Positions 22,709 to 32,567 of a DNA stretch of 42,057 bases are shown here, piece by piece. The first letter of the stretch is position 1. Each line of letters opens with the position of its first letter. Source of the stretch: Bacteroidaceae bacterium (GTDB lineage Bacteria > Bacteroidota > Bacteroidia > Bacteroidales > Bacteroidaceae). The notes beneath the pieces were generated by a model, which saw only the letters and a program-made list of their open reading frames with translations, was not told the origin of the DNA and made no database searches. A program made the position numbers and the translations under genes. The stretch lies in assembly GCA_024401215.1 (NCBI GenBank), contig JAKSLL010000027.1, positions 1-42,057 of the forward strand, in the 5' to 3' direction.

Positions 22709-23908
22709 ATGCGTGATTTCAAGTTAATCATATTATCGACAATAGCTCTTTTTCTGTCAGTGATGAATGTGACAGCGCAAGACAGCATTCAAGTGAACGA
22801 AAGTCAACTTGATACTTTTGCTGTTTCAATCCTTACATGTACTCCTGGTGAAGAGTTATATGCGAAATTTGGACACACAGCAATACTCGTACGAGATAAT
22901 GTCCGTCAAAACAATATAGTTTTCAATTATGGATGTTTTAACTACAACTCGGACAATTTCATGTACAAATTTTTATTAGGTCAGACAGACTACATCTTGG
23001 GAGCTGAAGACCTTGAGAATTTCATGTACAGATATAGTTATATGGGTAACGGAGTCACAGAACAGACTCTCAATCTCTCAAGAGAAGAAACGAACAAGTT
23101 AGTAAACCTCTTATTCGACAATTTGAGACCAGAGAACCAAGAATACCGATATAACTGGCTATACGACAATTGCACAGAAAGAGCAAGAGATATAATAGAA
23201 AAGGCCGTTGATGGCAATGTTGACTATGCTGCAAAGACAAAAGACACTACAGTCCGCAAAATGCTCAACAAATGTTTGGAGAATGATGTATGGTCTTCTT
23301 TTGGTATAAATCTGATTCTTGGTGAGGAGATTGACAATGAGGCAGACAAGAGGATCCAGATGTTCATACCAGATGTGTATCGAGCAGAAGTAGATGAAGC
23401 TTATATTGTTCGAAGTGATGGAAGAAAAGAAAAACTGATTTCTTCAAAACGGATCATCTTGGATGAGACAAACTGTTTCGAGAAGGCATCAATGGTGACA
23501 TCACCATTAGCTGTTGCAATCCTATTATTGATTATCTCTGCCATTTTGTTGGGATTTGAGATGAAAACAAGAAGATATTGTGCACCATTTGATGTATCCT
23601 TACACTTAATTCAGGGATTTGCTGGTATCATCGTTAGCTTTTTGTTCTTTTTCTCAGAACATCCTGCGGTAGACAGTAATTGGTTAGTGATATTATTCAA
23701 TCCTATTGCTATCATCTATTCAATATGGATAATTTATTGCTGCCAAAAGAAAAAGAAGAATTACCTTGCTTATGCCAATGTGTCAGTAATTGTCACATTC
23801 TGTATAATTATGATTGTCTGCCAACAGACATATAGTCATGCAATGTATATTGTGGTAGCAATTTTGTTAATAAGATCAATATCACAGATAAGATTTATAT
23901 CTAAATAA
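22709..23908 (+). CDS. DUF4105 (Lnb N-terminal-like) periplasmic/membrane protein
   Basis: A 399-residue protein of unknown enzymatic activity. I chose ATG 22709; a TTG two codons upstream is the only longer option. Residues 1-24 are a signal peptide (ALFLSVMNVTAQ). Residues ~30-190 match DUF4105: FGHTAILVRD, FNYGCFNYNSDNFMYKFLLGQ and YNWLYDNCTERARDI; the His, Asn and Cys residues are arranged as in a papain-like/NlpC-type fold. From residue ~262 about five membrane helices follow, ending in a short basic tail. So the active domain should face the periplasm, tethered to the inner membrane. It shares a 13-base spacing with the phosphatase-fold gene downstream. The presence of the conserved Cys/His suggests a hydrolase or acyltransferase, but none is proven. 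Confidence 0.8.
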   Translation: MRDFKLIILSTIALFLSVMNVTAQDSIQVNESQLDTFAVSILTCTPGEELYAKFGHTAILVRDNVRQNNIVFNYGCFNYNSDNFMYKFLLGQTDYILGAEDLENFMYRYSYMGNGVTEQTLNLSREETNKLVNLLFDNLRPENQEYRYNWLYDNCTERARDIIEKAVDGNVDYAAKTKDTTVRKMLNKCLENDVWSSFGINLILGEEIDNEADKRIQMFIPDVYRAEVDEAYIVRSDGRKEKLISSKRIILDETNCFEKASMVTSPLAVAILLLIISAILLGFEMKTRRYCAPFDVSLHLIQGFAGIIVSFLFFFSEHPAVDSNWLVILFNPIAIIYSIWIIYCCQKKKKNYLAYANVSVIVTFCIIMIVCQQTYSHAMYIVVAILLIRSISQIRFISK

Positions 23909-23921
23909 AATATATAACTAT

Positions 23922-25481
23922 ATGAAGAAGCAAATACTTACAACATTCATTGCATCAATTGCAATATCAGGAGCTTTAGCACAGGCACCAACTGCGCCAA
24001 GGCTTGTTGTAGGTATCACAATAGACCAACTTCGCTCTGATTACTTAAAAGCTTTTATGCCTCTCTATGGAGAGGGGGGATTAAAGCTCTTAATCAACAA
24101 AGGTCAAGTATATTCAAATGTTCAGTATCAGCATTGGCCAATTGACAGGGCTTCAGCAGTAGCATCAATCGTTACTGGTACATGCCCTTATAGTCATGGA
24201 ATTATTGCAGAAGAGTGGCTGAGCCGAGCTGAACTACATTCAAATTTTTGTGTTGATGACAGGAGCTACAAAGGAGTAGAAACATCAGAATATTCATCAC
24301 CAAAGAATTTATTAGTAAGTACTATTGGCGATGAGCTGAAGGCTGCAACAAAAGGTAAAGCTTTAGTTTATAGTGTATCTCCATTCAGAGACGCATCAAT
24401 ACTGAATGCTGGTCATGCTGCTGATTGGGCAATGTGGATTGACAATCAGACTGGCAGATGGGCAGGAACAACATATTATGGTCAACAGCCAACATGGTTG
24501 GGTTTCCTCCAATCTAATAGTATTGCTAATAGAATATCCTCAGTTACATGGAAACCAAGTAACGAATATATAGGAACATACAACTATTACCTCGCAACAA
24601 ATCAAAAGTCATTCGTTCACAACTTCACCGGCGATAGCAGGTATAGAATGTTTAAGACTTCAGGTCTTGTTAATGAAGAAGTTACGAAGGCTGCACGCTA
24701 TTGTCTTGAAAATGGTAATGTTGGAATTGATGAAGTTACTGATTTCTTGTCAGTATTCTATTATGCAGGTAATTACCAGGGGGCAACAACAACTGAGTCA
24801 ACAGAACTGCAAGACACTTACAAGAGACTTGATGATGAAATAGAGAAGCTGCTCAAGAAAATTGATGCAATTGTTGGTCTTGACAAGACCTTAATATATG
24901 TAACATCTACTGGTTATGATGAGATTGACAATACTGATGATTTCATCAAATATCGAATACCAACAGGTAATTTCAACATAAACAGATGCTCTACCCTACT
25001 CAACATGTACTTATGTACAATGTTTGGGAATGGACAGTATATCGAGAGTTATTTTGGAAATCAGATTTATCTCAACCATAAGCTCTTAGAACAGAAGCAG
25101 CTGAAGCTTGCAGAAGTTCTTGAACATTGCGAAGATTTTCTTTTCCAATTCTCTGGCGTGAGAGATGTCTTCACTGCTCAGCGAATTACTCAAGGTGCAT
25201 GGACACCAGGTATTAGCACTATCAGAAATGGCTATAATCCAAAATGTTCTGGTGACATTCTCGTTCAAGTGACTCCTGGTTGGAATCTTGTCAACGAGGA
25301 TAGAGGGACAAGAAAAATTCAAAGAGATTCTTTCTTCGAATTTCCTTTGATTTTCTTTGGATATACAATAAAAGAAGAAAAAATTGACAAACCAATAACA
25401 ATTGATTGCATCGCACCTACCGTTGCTCATCACATCCGTATAAGAGCTCCGAATGCATGCAGCACTCCCCCGCTTTTCTAA
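23922..25481 (+). CDS. Alkaline-phosphatase-superfamily protein lacking catalytic residues (probable pseudoenzyme)
   Basis: A 519-residue exported protein with signal peptide 1-20 (SGALAQ). The fold is recognisable from VVGITIDQLRSDYL (Asp35 kept), TGTCPYSHGI, ELQDTYKRLDDEIEKLLKKID and the C-terminal APTVAHHIRIRAPNACSTPPL. In active PafA/NPP-type enzymes the nucleophile Thr precedes the TG-P-HGI segment; here the place reads IDRAS. The DxxxH metal motif is replaced by YYAGNYQG, the D-H pair by TSTGYDEI, and the late HGSPY-type His by KIQRDSFFE. So only one metal ligand remains, and phosphatase activity is unlikely. It may act in binding or assembly. Co-transcribed with the DUF4105 gene and placed before secA. 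Confidence 0.8.
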   Translation: MKKQILTTFIASIAISGALAQAPTAPRLVVGITIDQLRSDYLKAFMPLYGEGGLKLLINKGQVYSNVQYQHWPIDRASAVASIVTGTCPYSHGIIAEEWLSRAELHSNFCVDDRSYKGVETSEYSSPKNLLVSTIGDELKAATKGKALVYSVSPFRDASILNAGHAADWAMWIDNQTGRWAGTTYYGQQPTWLGFLQSNSIANRISSVTWKPSNEYIGTYNYYLATNQKSFVHNFTGDSRYRMFKTSGLVNEEVTKAARYCLENGNVGIDEVTDFLSVFYYAGNYQGATTTESTELQDTYKRLDDEIEKLLKKIDAIVGLDKTLIYVTSTGYDEIDNTDDFIKYRIPTGNFNINRCSTLLNMYLCTMFGNGQYIESYFGNQIYLNHKLLEQKQLKLAEVLEHCEDFLFQFSGVRDVFTAQRITQGAWTPGISTIRNGYNPKCSGDILVQVTPGWNLVNEDRGTRKIQRDSFFEFPLIFFGYTIKEEKIDKPITIDCIAPTVAHHIRIRAPNACSTPPLF

Positions 25482-25573
25482 TATGCGGTGTAAAAATTAT
25501 AAAGAATTAATCGATTTAACAACATGTCATCTTTAGGCATAATTTGACTTATTAGTTCATATCAGTTTTTCTT

Positions 25574-25581
25574 TACGTTTG
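25574..25581 (+). promoter_or_regulatory. Putative -7 box (TACGTTTG) for secA
   Basis: Exact TAnnTTTG match 57 bases upstream of the secA ATG. The remainder of the 157-base gap is AT-rich and I see no terminator in it. Confidence 0.45.
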
Positions 25582-25638
25582 AACAGCTATAAGTTGCTAA
25601 AGTTGACTAAATAATATAAGAATAAAAACAATTTATAT

Positions 25639-28600
25639 ATGGGATTTTCAATTAACACATTCCTCAGCAGTATTTTTGGAAATAAAGCAAAACGAGATGC
25701 TAAAGCAATTCAGCCAATAATCGACCAGATTTTGGCAGTAGAACCAGAAATACAGAAACTTACAGACGATGAAATTCGTGCTAAAGTAGATGAGATAAAG
25801 GCCTATCTCCAAGACAAAGTAAAGGACAAGAGAGCAGAAATAGATGTTCTTAAAGCTAAAATTCAGGAAACTGACATAGATCAGCGCCAGCCGCTTTTTG
25901 AAAGTATTGATAAAAAGGAAAGTGAAGTTCTCGACATTTTTGAAGAAGGACTTACTGAAGTACTTCCTACAGTCTATGCTATCGTAAAAGATACAGCCCG
26001 CCGCTTTACACAGGCTGCAGATGGAGATATTGTTGTGACTGCCACAGATTTCGACCGTGAACTTGCAACAATGCATGACTTTGTAGATATCGACGGTGAT
26101 AAAGCTATCTGGCATAATCATTGGGTAGCAGGAGGTAATGAAATGACATGGAACATGATACATTATAATGTACAGTTGTTCGGTGGTATCGTCCTCACTC
26201 AAGGTAAAATTGCCGAGATGGCAACAGGTGAAGGTAAGACACTCGTTGCAACCCTTCCTGTATTCCTCAATGCGCTTACACGCAATGGTGTGCATGTAGT
26301 AACAGTCAATGACTACCTTGCAAAACGTGACTCTGAGTGGATGGGACCTCTTTACATGTTCCATGGACTTTCTGTTGACTGTATTGATAAGCACCAGCCT
26401 AATTCCGAAGCACGTCGTAATGCCTATCGTGCCGACATAACATTCGGAACAAACAATGAATTCGGATTTGACTATCTTCGCGATAATATGGCGATGGATC
26501 CTAAGGATCTTGTACAAAGAATTCACAATTACGCTATTGTCGATGAGGTCGATTCAGTGCTTATTGATGACGCCCGCACTCCGCTCATCATTTCCGGACA
26601 AGTGCCAAAGGGTGATAATCAGATGTTCGAAGAATACTGCCCTATTGTTGAACAGCTTGTTGATGCTCAGCGTAAACTTGCACAAGGCTACCTTTCTGAA
26701 GCAAAGAAACTTATCGAATCTGATAATAAAGAAGATGTAACTGCAGGTTTCCTTTCATTGTTCCGTACATACAAGGCTCTTCCAAAGAACTCTGCACTTA
26801 TTAAGTTCTTGTCACAGCCAGGTATTAAGACAGGACTCCTCCAGACAGAGGAAATCTACATGGAGAACAATAACAAGAGAATGCCAGAAGCTACCAATCC
26901 TCTTTTCTTTGTTGTAGATGAGAAGATGAAGTCTGTAGAGATGACGGACAAGGGTAACAACCTCATTGCAAGCATTGTTAATGACGACCAGTTCTTTGTG
27001 CTTCCTGACATTACTACAGAATTGTCTGACTTGGAGAATGAAAAATTCGAGAATGATGAAGAGAAGTATGCTAAGAAGGACGCTCTCATGCAGGATTATG
27101 CTTTGAAATCAGAGCGTATCCACACCATCCAACAGCTTCTCAAGGCATATACAATGTTTGTGAAAGATGATGATTATGTAATTGAAAATGGTGAGGTTAA
27201 GATTGTCGATGAGCAGACAGGTCGTATTATGGACGGTCGCCGTTGGTCTGACGGACTTCATCAGGCAGTTGAAGCAAAAGAGCGTGTAAAAGTTCAGGCA
27301 GCAACTCAGACATACGCAACTATCACTCTTCAGAACTACTTCCGCATGTACCATAAGCTTTCAGGTATGACTGGTACTGCTATCACTGAAGCAGGAGAGT
27401 TCTGGGACATCTACAAACTTGATGTTGTTGAGATTCCTACAAACCGTCCAATTGCTCGCCATGACTTGAATGACCGAGTATATAAGACAAATCGTGAGAA
27501 GTACAATGCTGTAATTGAGGAAGTTGTTAGAATGCGCAATTCTGGACGTCCAGTACTCGTAGGTACTACATCCGTCGAGATATCAGAACTTCTTTCAAGA
27601 ATGTTGGCAATGCGTAAGATTCCTCATCAGGTACTTAATGCAAAGCTTCATCAACGCGAGGCAGACATTGTTGCTCTTGCAGGTCAAAGCACATTTGGAA
27701 AATACACAGACAAAGACGAACAAGGCAATCTTGTTGAAAAAGAAGGAATGCTTGGTGCTGTGACTATTGCAACAAATATGGCGGGACGTGGTACCGATAT
27801 CAAGCTTTCTGATGAAGTTAAAGCTGCGGGTGGTCTTGCTATTATTGGTACTGAACGTCATGAGTCACGTCGTGTTGACCGTCAGCTCCGTGGACGTTCT
27901 GGTCGTCAAGGTGACCCAGGTTCGTCTATCTTCTATGTATCTCTTGAAGATAAGCTTATGCGTCTCTTTGCTTCCGACAGAATATCAAAGGTCATGGATT
28001 CTCTCGGATTCCAAGAGGGTGAAATGATTGAACACCGTATGATCAATCAGTCTATTGAGAGAGCGCAGAAGAAGGTTGAGGAGAACAACTTCGGTATCCG
28101 TAAGCGTCTGCTTGAGTATGACGATGTTATGAACAAGCAACGTAAGGTTATATACGAGCGTCGTCGTCATGCGCTTATGGGTGAACGTATTGGAATGGAT
28201 ATCTCAAATATGATTTGGGACCGCGTTGTCAACATCATAGAGAAAAATAACTTTGATGGATGTAAGGAAGAGTTCCTTCGTGTCTTTGCAATGGAATATC
28301 CTTTCAATGAGAAAGTTCACGATTCAAAGAGTCGCCATGACCTTGAAGACGAGACATTTGACATTGTAATTGAAAGCTTCAAGAAGAGATCAGATCGTCT
28401 TGCTTCTGTTGCATATCCTGTAATAAAGGATGTGTACGAGACTCATGGAAGCATGTATGAAAACATACTTGTACCAATTTCTGATGGTCGCCGCATATTC
28501 CAGATAAGCATACCGCTGAAAGAAGCTTATGAGAAAGAGGGACGCTCTATTCTTGAAGCATTTGAAAAGCGTATCTTGCTTTACACTATTGATGATGCGT

Positions 28601-29019
28601 GGAAAGAGAATTTGCGTGCTCTTGATGAACTTAAGCACTCTGTACAGAATGTTTCATACGAGCAGAAAGACCCACTTCTTATCTTTAAGCTCGAGTCTGT
28701 CAAACTTTTCGACCAGATGGTTAATGAGATCAACGATAATACAATCTCTGTACTCATGCGTTGTACAATTCCTATCGAAGAACCAGAAGAAGTTAAGGAA
28801 GCTCCGGAGGAAATGCCAGAAAAGAAGTCACAGACAATTGAGTCTAAACAGAATCTTGATGAACCAACAGAAATGGCAAAAGCAGGTATGCAGGACACTC
28901 GTGAACAGCAGCCTTCACGCCCTATTGTTAATGATGGTCCAAAGATTAATCGTAATGATCTTTGTCCATGTGGTTCAGGCAAGAAATATAAGAACTGTCA
29001 TGGTGCAGGTCTTGTTTAA
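25639..29019 (+). CDS. secA: Preprotein translocase ATPase
   Basis: A 1126-residue motor that pushes unfolded preproteins through SecYEG at the inner membrane. Seen: MATGEGKT (Walker A, 194-201), [20 protein letters not shown] (DEAD region plus preprotein crosslinking domain), SGMTGTA, the long helical scaffold, and [12 protein letters not shown] and [25 protein letters not shown]-type motor motifs. The C-terminal tail ends [17 protein letters not shown], the SecB/zinc-binding element with CxCx8CH. Bacteroidetes SecA is longer than the ~900-residue E. coli protein because of an inserted coiled/helical region after ~50 and in the middle; this one fits. Single gene with its own -7 box and terminator. 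Confidence 0.97.
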   Translation: MGFSINTFLSSIFGNKAKRDAKAIQPIIDQILAVEPEIQKLTDDEIRAKVDEIKAYLQDKVKDKRAEIDVLKAKIQETDIDQRQPLFESIDKKESEVLDIFEEGLTEVLPTVYAIVKDTARRFTQAADGDIVVTATDFDRELATMHDFVDIDGDKAIWHNHWVAGGNEMTWNMIHYNVQLFGGIVLTQGKIAEMATGEGKTLVATLPVFLNALTRNGVHVVTVNDYLAKRDSEWMGPLYMFHGLSVDCIDKHQPNSEARRNAYRADITFGTNNEFGFDYLRDNMAMDPKDLVQRIHNYAIVDEVDSVLIDDARTPLIISGQVPKGDNQMFEEYCPIVEQLVDAQRKLAQGYLSEAKKLIESDNKEDVTAGFLSLFRTYKALPKNSALIKFLSQPGIKTGLLQTEEIYMENNNKRMPEATNPLFFVVDEKMKSVEMTDKGNNLIASIVNDDQFFVLPDITTELSDLENEKFENDEEKYAKKDALMQDYALKSERIHTIQQLLKAYTMFVKDDDYVIENGEVKIVDEQTGRIMDGRRWSDGLHQAVEAKERVKVQAATQTYATITLQNYFRMYHKLSGMTGTAITEAGEFWDIYKLDVVEIPTNRPIARHDLNDRVYKTNREKYNAVIEEVVRMRNSGRPVLVGTTSVEISELLSRMLAMRKIPHQVLNAKLHQREADIVALAGQSTFGKYTDKDEQGNLVEKEGMLGAVTIATNMAGRGTDIKLSDEVKAAGGLAIIGTERHESRRVDRQLRGRSGRQGDPGSSIFYVSLEDKLMRLFASDRISKVMDSLGFQEGEMIEHRMINQSIERAQKKVEENNFGIRKRLLEYDDVMNKQRKVIYERRRHALMGERIGMDISNMIWDRVVNIIEKNNFDGCKEEFLRVFAMEYPFNEKVHDSKSRHDLEDETFDIVIESFKKRSDRLASVAYPVIKDVYETHGSMYENILVPISDGRRIFQISIPLKEAYEKEGRSILEAFEKRILLYTIDDAWKENLRALDELKHSVQNVSYEQKDPLLIFKLESVKLFDQMVNEINDNTISVLMRCTIPIEEPEEVKEAPEEMPEKKSQTIESKQNLDEPTEMAKAGMQDTREQQPSRPIVNDGPKINRNDLCPCGSGKKYKNCHGAGLV

Positions 29020-29037
29020 TTGTTTATTCTTTGATAA

Positions 29038-29073
29038 TATCATATCTGCTACTTAAAAGTGGCAGATATGATA
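29038..29073. terminator. First hairpin after secA (no T-run)
   Basis: Arms 29038-29052 and 29059-29073 pair along 15 bp with one G-U, starting 18 bases after the secA stop. No T-tract follows; it may be a 3' stabiliser. Confidence 0.55.
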
Positions 29074-29099
29074 AAATAATAATAACCTTATTATTCAAT

Positions 29100-29131
29100 A
29101 GAGAATACATTTTTAAAGTATTCTCTTTTTT
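29100..29131 (+). terminator. Second hairpin and T-run after secA
   Basis: A 9-bp stem (29100-29108 with 29118-29126), then Ts to 29131. The ATG of the next gene is at 29136, only 4 bases after the T-run. Confidence 0.75.
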
Positions 29132-29135
29132 GTTT

Positions 29136-32100
29136 ATGAAAAACCTAAGTATATACAAAGCTTCAGCAGGTTCTGGCAAGACATTCACTCTTGCCGTTGA
29201 ATACATATCTATACTTATCATTAATCCATCTGAATATCAGAATATTCTTGCCGTAACTTTCACAAATAAAGCTACGGGCGAGATGAAACAACGTATCTTA
29301 TCTCAGTTGTATGGCATATCAAAAGGGTTGAAAAGTTCTCAAAGCTATGTGGATAATATTCTAAAATGTGTACAAGAGAAAAAGAAACTCCCTCAATACC
29401 AAGATAAAAAGCAGCAAGAGATACTCAACTCAATTACAGTTGATAAGATACGCACTAATGCTGGTATTGCATTGTCAAACATCATCCATGACTATACACG
29501 TTTTCGCATCGAGACCATAGATTCTTTCTTTCAAGGCATTGTGAAAGAATTAGCAAATGAACTTGATCTGTCTTGTAATATGAAAGTCGAGATTGATGCC
29601 AAGTCTGTTCTTTCCGATTCTGTAGATGAAATCATTGAAACTCTTAAAGAAGGCACACCAGAATTTAAGTCAATAATATCTTTTATTAATGATAAAATTA
29701 ACTCTGCCAAATCATGGAAGATTGATAATGACGTGAAGAAGTTTGGAGAGAACATCTTCAAAGAGAAATACCTCATCCATGGCGAAGAAGTAAGAGCAAA
29801 AATCACTACTCCAGAAATAATAGAAGAATACAAAAGTAATATATACAAGAATGTTGACTCAATAGAGAAAAACATATACTCCACCCTTGAAGGTTACTAT
29901 GACAAATACATCGAAGCAGGCTACTCAGAAAAAAACAACACAAAGGATGTCTATAAACTTTTAGAAAAAGCCAAGAATGGAGACATAAAATTACCAACAG
30001 ACAAAAGCAAAGGTGATTTTAATGAAAAAGTTAGGAAATGTGCCGTTTCTACAGATGAGTTTTTCAAAAAGAAGGCAACAAATGTTGACACACTTACACC
30101 ATTCCTTGAACATGATCTCCAACCACAGTTAATCAAAGCTTTGCAGCTTTTAGACGAATATGTTATCCAAAAACATAATGTTACTGCTATATCTAAAAAT
30201 CTCTATCACTTGATGCTGATAAACGAGATTAGCAAAAAAGTCCGACAGTTAAATAATGAGTCTAACAGATTCCTGTTGTCTGAGACATCAAACTTCCTTC
30301 GCAATGTCATAAACAAAGAAAATATACCTTTCATCTATGAGAAGACGGGTACAGTAATCCGTCATCTTATGATTGATGAATTCCAAGACACCTCTGCCCT
30401 TCAATGGAATAACTTTAAGCCTCTCATACTTAATAGTATTTCTATTGGCGGAAGCTGTCTTATTGTTGGCGATGTGAAACAGAGTATCTACCGATTCCGT
30501 AATTCTGACTGGAAAATACTAAATGAGATTGAGAGAGATTCTGAACTTCAACATTACATAAAACATATTGATGCTGATTATAATTACCGTTCAAGCTATA
30601 ATGTCATAGACTTCAATAATAAGCTATTCAATAATGCTGTTAATATTATCAATACAAAGTATAAGGAAGTTCATAACATCGACAGCGATCTCGTAGCAGC
30701 ATATAAAGATGTCACTCAGAAGTGTAAAAAAGTTGAACATGAAGGATATGTTCGTGTGGAAAACATTGACTATCATTCCATCAATAATGACAATATATCA
30801 GATGAATGGACAAAAACTGTTTCTAACGACTACAATGAAGCAACATTAGAACGCATTCTCCTCAACACTAAAGAATTGATTGACAAGAATGTGTCGCCAA
30901 ATGACATAACTATTTTAGTTCGCGTCAATAAGCAAATACCACAGATATGCGAATATTTCACTAAACATAGAGACATACTCGATGTAAATGTTGTTTCTGA
31001 CGATGCTTTCTGCCTTGACGCATCTGTTGCAATAAATATTGTAATCTATGCACTCCGTTCTCTTGCTGCACAAAATGATAAGATTCATATTGCCACACTC
31101 GCCTATTATTACCAGACGGTTGTTCTTCAAAATGAGGAAATAAAAGAGACAATGTCAGTAGCATTTCTTAACAGAGAGATTTCCGAACTTGACAACTATC
31201 TGCCAAATGGCTTTAGACAATCAAATCGTATTGATTTGAAATACAAACCACTAACAGAGATTATTGAAGAAATCTACCAAGCTTTCGAACTGAGCAAGAT
31301 AGAGAAACAAGATGCCTATCTTTTTTATTTTTATGATGTAGTACAGAAGTATTGTGAGGATAATCTTACTGATATTGACTCTTTCTTGAAAAAGTGGGAT
31401 GAGAAATTACACGAAAGTACAATACCCAATGGAGAGTCAAATGGTGTAAGAATCATGACAATGCACAAATCGAAAGGACTTGAATTTCATTCTGTAATCA
31501 TCCCAAAATGCTCTTGGAGTATTGATCCAAAGGGCACAGAGGTTATATGGTGTGAACCAAAAGGTGAATTATATGGTGAAATGCCACTTCTTCCTATCAA
31601 TGTGTCACAAGCCACGAAGGACACCATATTTGCAAATGACAGGAATGAAGAGGAGATAAAGACATTAGTTGATAACGTGAATGTTATTTACGTTACTTTC
31701 ACCCGTGCTGAGAATAACCTCATAATTCTTACTGGCAATAAAATAGATGATGCACTAAAGGATAAGGAGAATAATACACAAATAGAAATAAAAGACACAC
31801 AATCGTTTGTCATCAATTCTCTGCCTAAGGACATGCGTACCTCTGATATCGAAGGTGTAATTTCTGTCTTTGAAATGGGAGATATTGTTCCATCCAAAGT
31901 TGCAGACACGAACGAAAGTTCTGATAATTCTGATGAAGTAAATATACTGACTGTACTCCCTCAGCCTATAGATGTATCATTCAACTCCTACCCTTCTGTT
32001 GCCGATTTCCGCCAGAGTAATGAATCCGAACTTTTCATCACCTCTGATTCAGTTAATGAGAGAGTTATTCAACGCAACAAGAGAATAAAACTCATTAGTA

Positions 32101-32567
32101 TAGGAAATCTCTATCATAACATCTTTCAGTTGATTAACACAGTCAAAGATGTACCTCGTGCAATAAGAAAGTTAGAGTCACAAGGGTGTTTTGATTCACT
32201 TCTCGATGCAAAACTTACATCAGATGAAGTCACTCATCTTATAGAATCGGTATCTGTTGACCATCCAGAATGGTTTTCTGACAAGTGGCAGGTCATCAAC
32301 GAACGTGCTATTCTTTTCCAAGATGAAAATGGCGTGTTACTCAGTAAGCGACCAGACAGAGTCGTAGTAAATGGTAATGATGCGATAATAATAGATTATA
32401 AGACTGCACAAGATGTTGTCAATGTGTCTGATGATGGAACATTGAATGCACCAGAAGAACATGTAAGTCAGTTAAACACATACAAGAATCTTCTTTCCGA
32501 ACTCGGATTTAGCAATATTAGAGCTTATCTTTGGTATATACTTGATAATATAATCGTACCAGTATGA
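29136..32567 (+). CDS. AddA/RecB-like UvrD helicase-nuclease
   Basis: A 1143-residue DNA helicase with a C-terminal nuclease domain, the RecBCD/AddAB-type partner that processes double-strand breaks for recombination. The start is ATG 29136: it puts the Walker A motif KASAGSGKT at residues 8-16, as in the family. An open frame continues 35 codons upstream through terminator sequence and is not used. Other motifs: FTNKATGEMKQRI (Ia), MIDEFQDTS (II, 412-420), VGDVKQSIYRFRNSD (III), TMHKSKGLEFHSVI (V, ~774), VTFTRAENNLII (VI). The nuclease carries PDR Asp1074 and IDYKTA (Asp1087, Lys1089). Its TGA overlaps the next ATG by four bases (ATGA), so the two subunits are translationally coupled. Confidence 0.9.
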   Translation: MKNLSIYKASAGSGKTFTLAVEYISILIINPSEYQNILAVTFTNKATGEMKQRILSQLYGISKGLKSSQSYVDNILKCVQEKKKLPQYQDKKQQEILNSITVDKIRTNAGIALSNIIHDYTRFRIETIDSFFQGIVKELANELDLSCNMKVEIDAKSVLSDSVDEIIETLKEGTPEFKSIISFINDKINSAKSWKIDNDVKKFGENIFKEKYLIHGEEVRAKITTPEIIEEYKSNIYKNVDSIEKNIYSTLEGYYDKYIEAGYSEKNNTKDVYKLLEKAKNGDIKLPTDKSKGDFNEKVRKCAVSTDEFFKKKATNVDTLTPFLEHDLQPQLIKALQLLDEYVIQKHNVTAISKNLYHLMLINEISKKVRQLNNESNRFLLSETSNFLRNVINKENIPFIYEKTGTVIRHLMIDEFQDTSALQWNNFKPLILNSISIGGSCLIVGDVKQSIYRFRNSDWKILNEIERDSELQHYIKHIDADYNYRSSYNVIDFNNKLFNNAVNIINTKYKEVHNIDSDLVAAYKDVTQKCKKVEHEGYVRVENIDYHSINNDNISDEWTKTVSNDYNEATLERILLNTKELIDKNVSPNDITILVRVNKQIPQICEYFTKHRDILDVNVVSDDAFCLDASVAINIVIYALRSLAAQNDKIHIATLAYYYQTVVLQNEEIKETMSVAFLNREISELDNYLPNGFRQSNRIDLKYKPLTEIIEEIYQAFELSKIEKQDAYLFYFYDVVQKYCEDNLTDIDSFLKKWDEKLHESTIPNGESNGVRIMTMHKSKGLEFHSVIIPKCSWSIDPKGTEVIWCEPKGELYGEMPLLPINVSQATKDTIFANDRNEEEIKTLVDNVNVIYVTFTRAENNLIILTGNKIDDALKDKENNTQIEIKDTQSFVINSLPKDMRTSDIEGVISVFEMGDIVPSKVADTNESSDNSDEVNILTVLPQPIDVSFNSYPSVADFRQSNESELFITSDSVNERVIQRNKRIKLISIGNLYHNIFQLINTVKDVPRAIRKLESQGCFDSLLDAKLTSDEVTHLIESVSVDHPEWFSDKWQVINERAILFQDENGVLLSKRPDRVVVNGNDAIIIDYKTAQDVVNVSDDGTLNAPEEHVSQLNTYKNLLSELGFSNIRAYLWYILDNIIVPV

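Noticed and set aside
25648-26526. 292-codon minus-strand frame antisense to secA
   Set aside because: The plus-strand frame is unmistakably SecA, and the antisense product is Cys/Phe/Ile-rich with no recognisable motif.
29031-29135. N-terminal extension of the AddA-like protein from an upstream start
   Set aside because: The extra 35 codons translate terminator hairpins and T-runs; the family starts just before the Walker A motif at ATG 29136.
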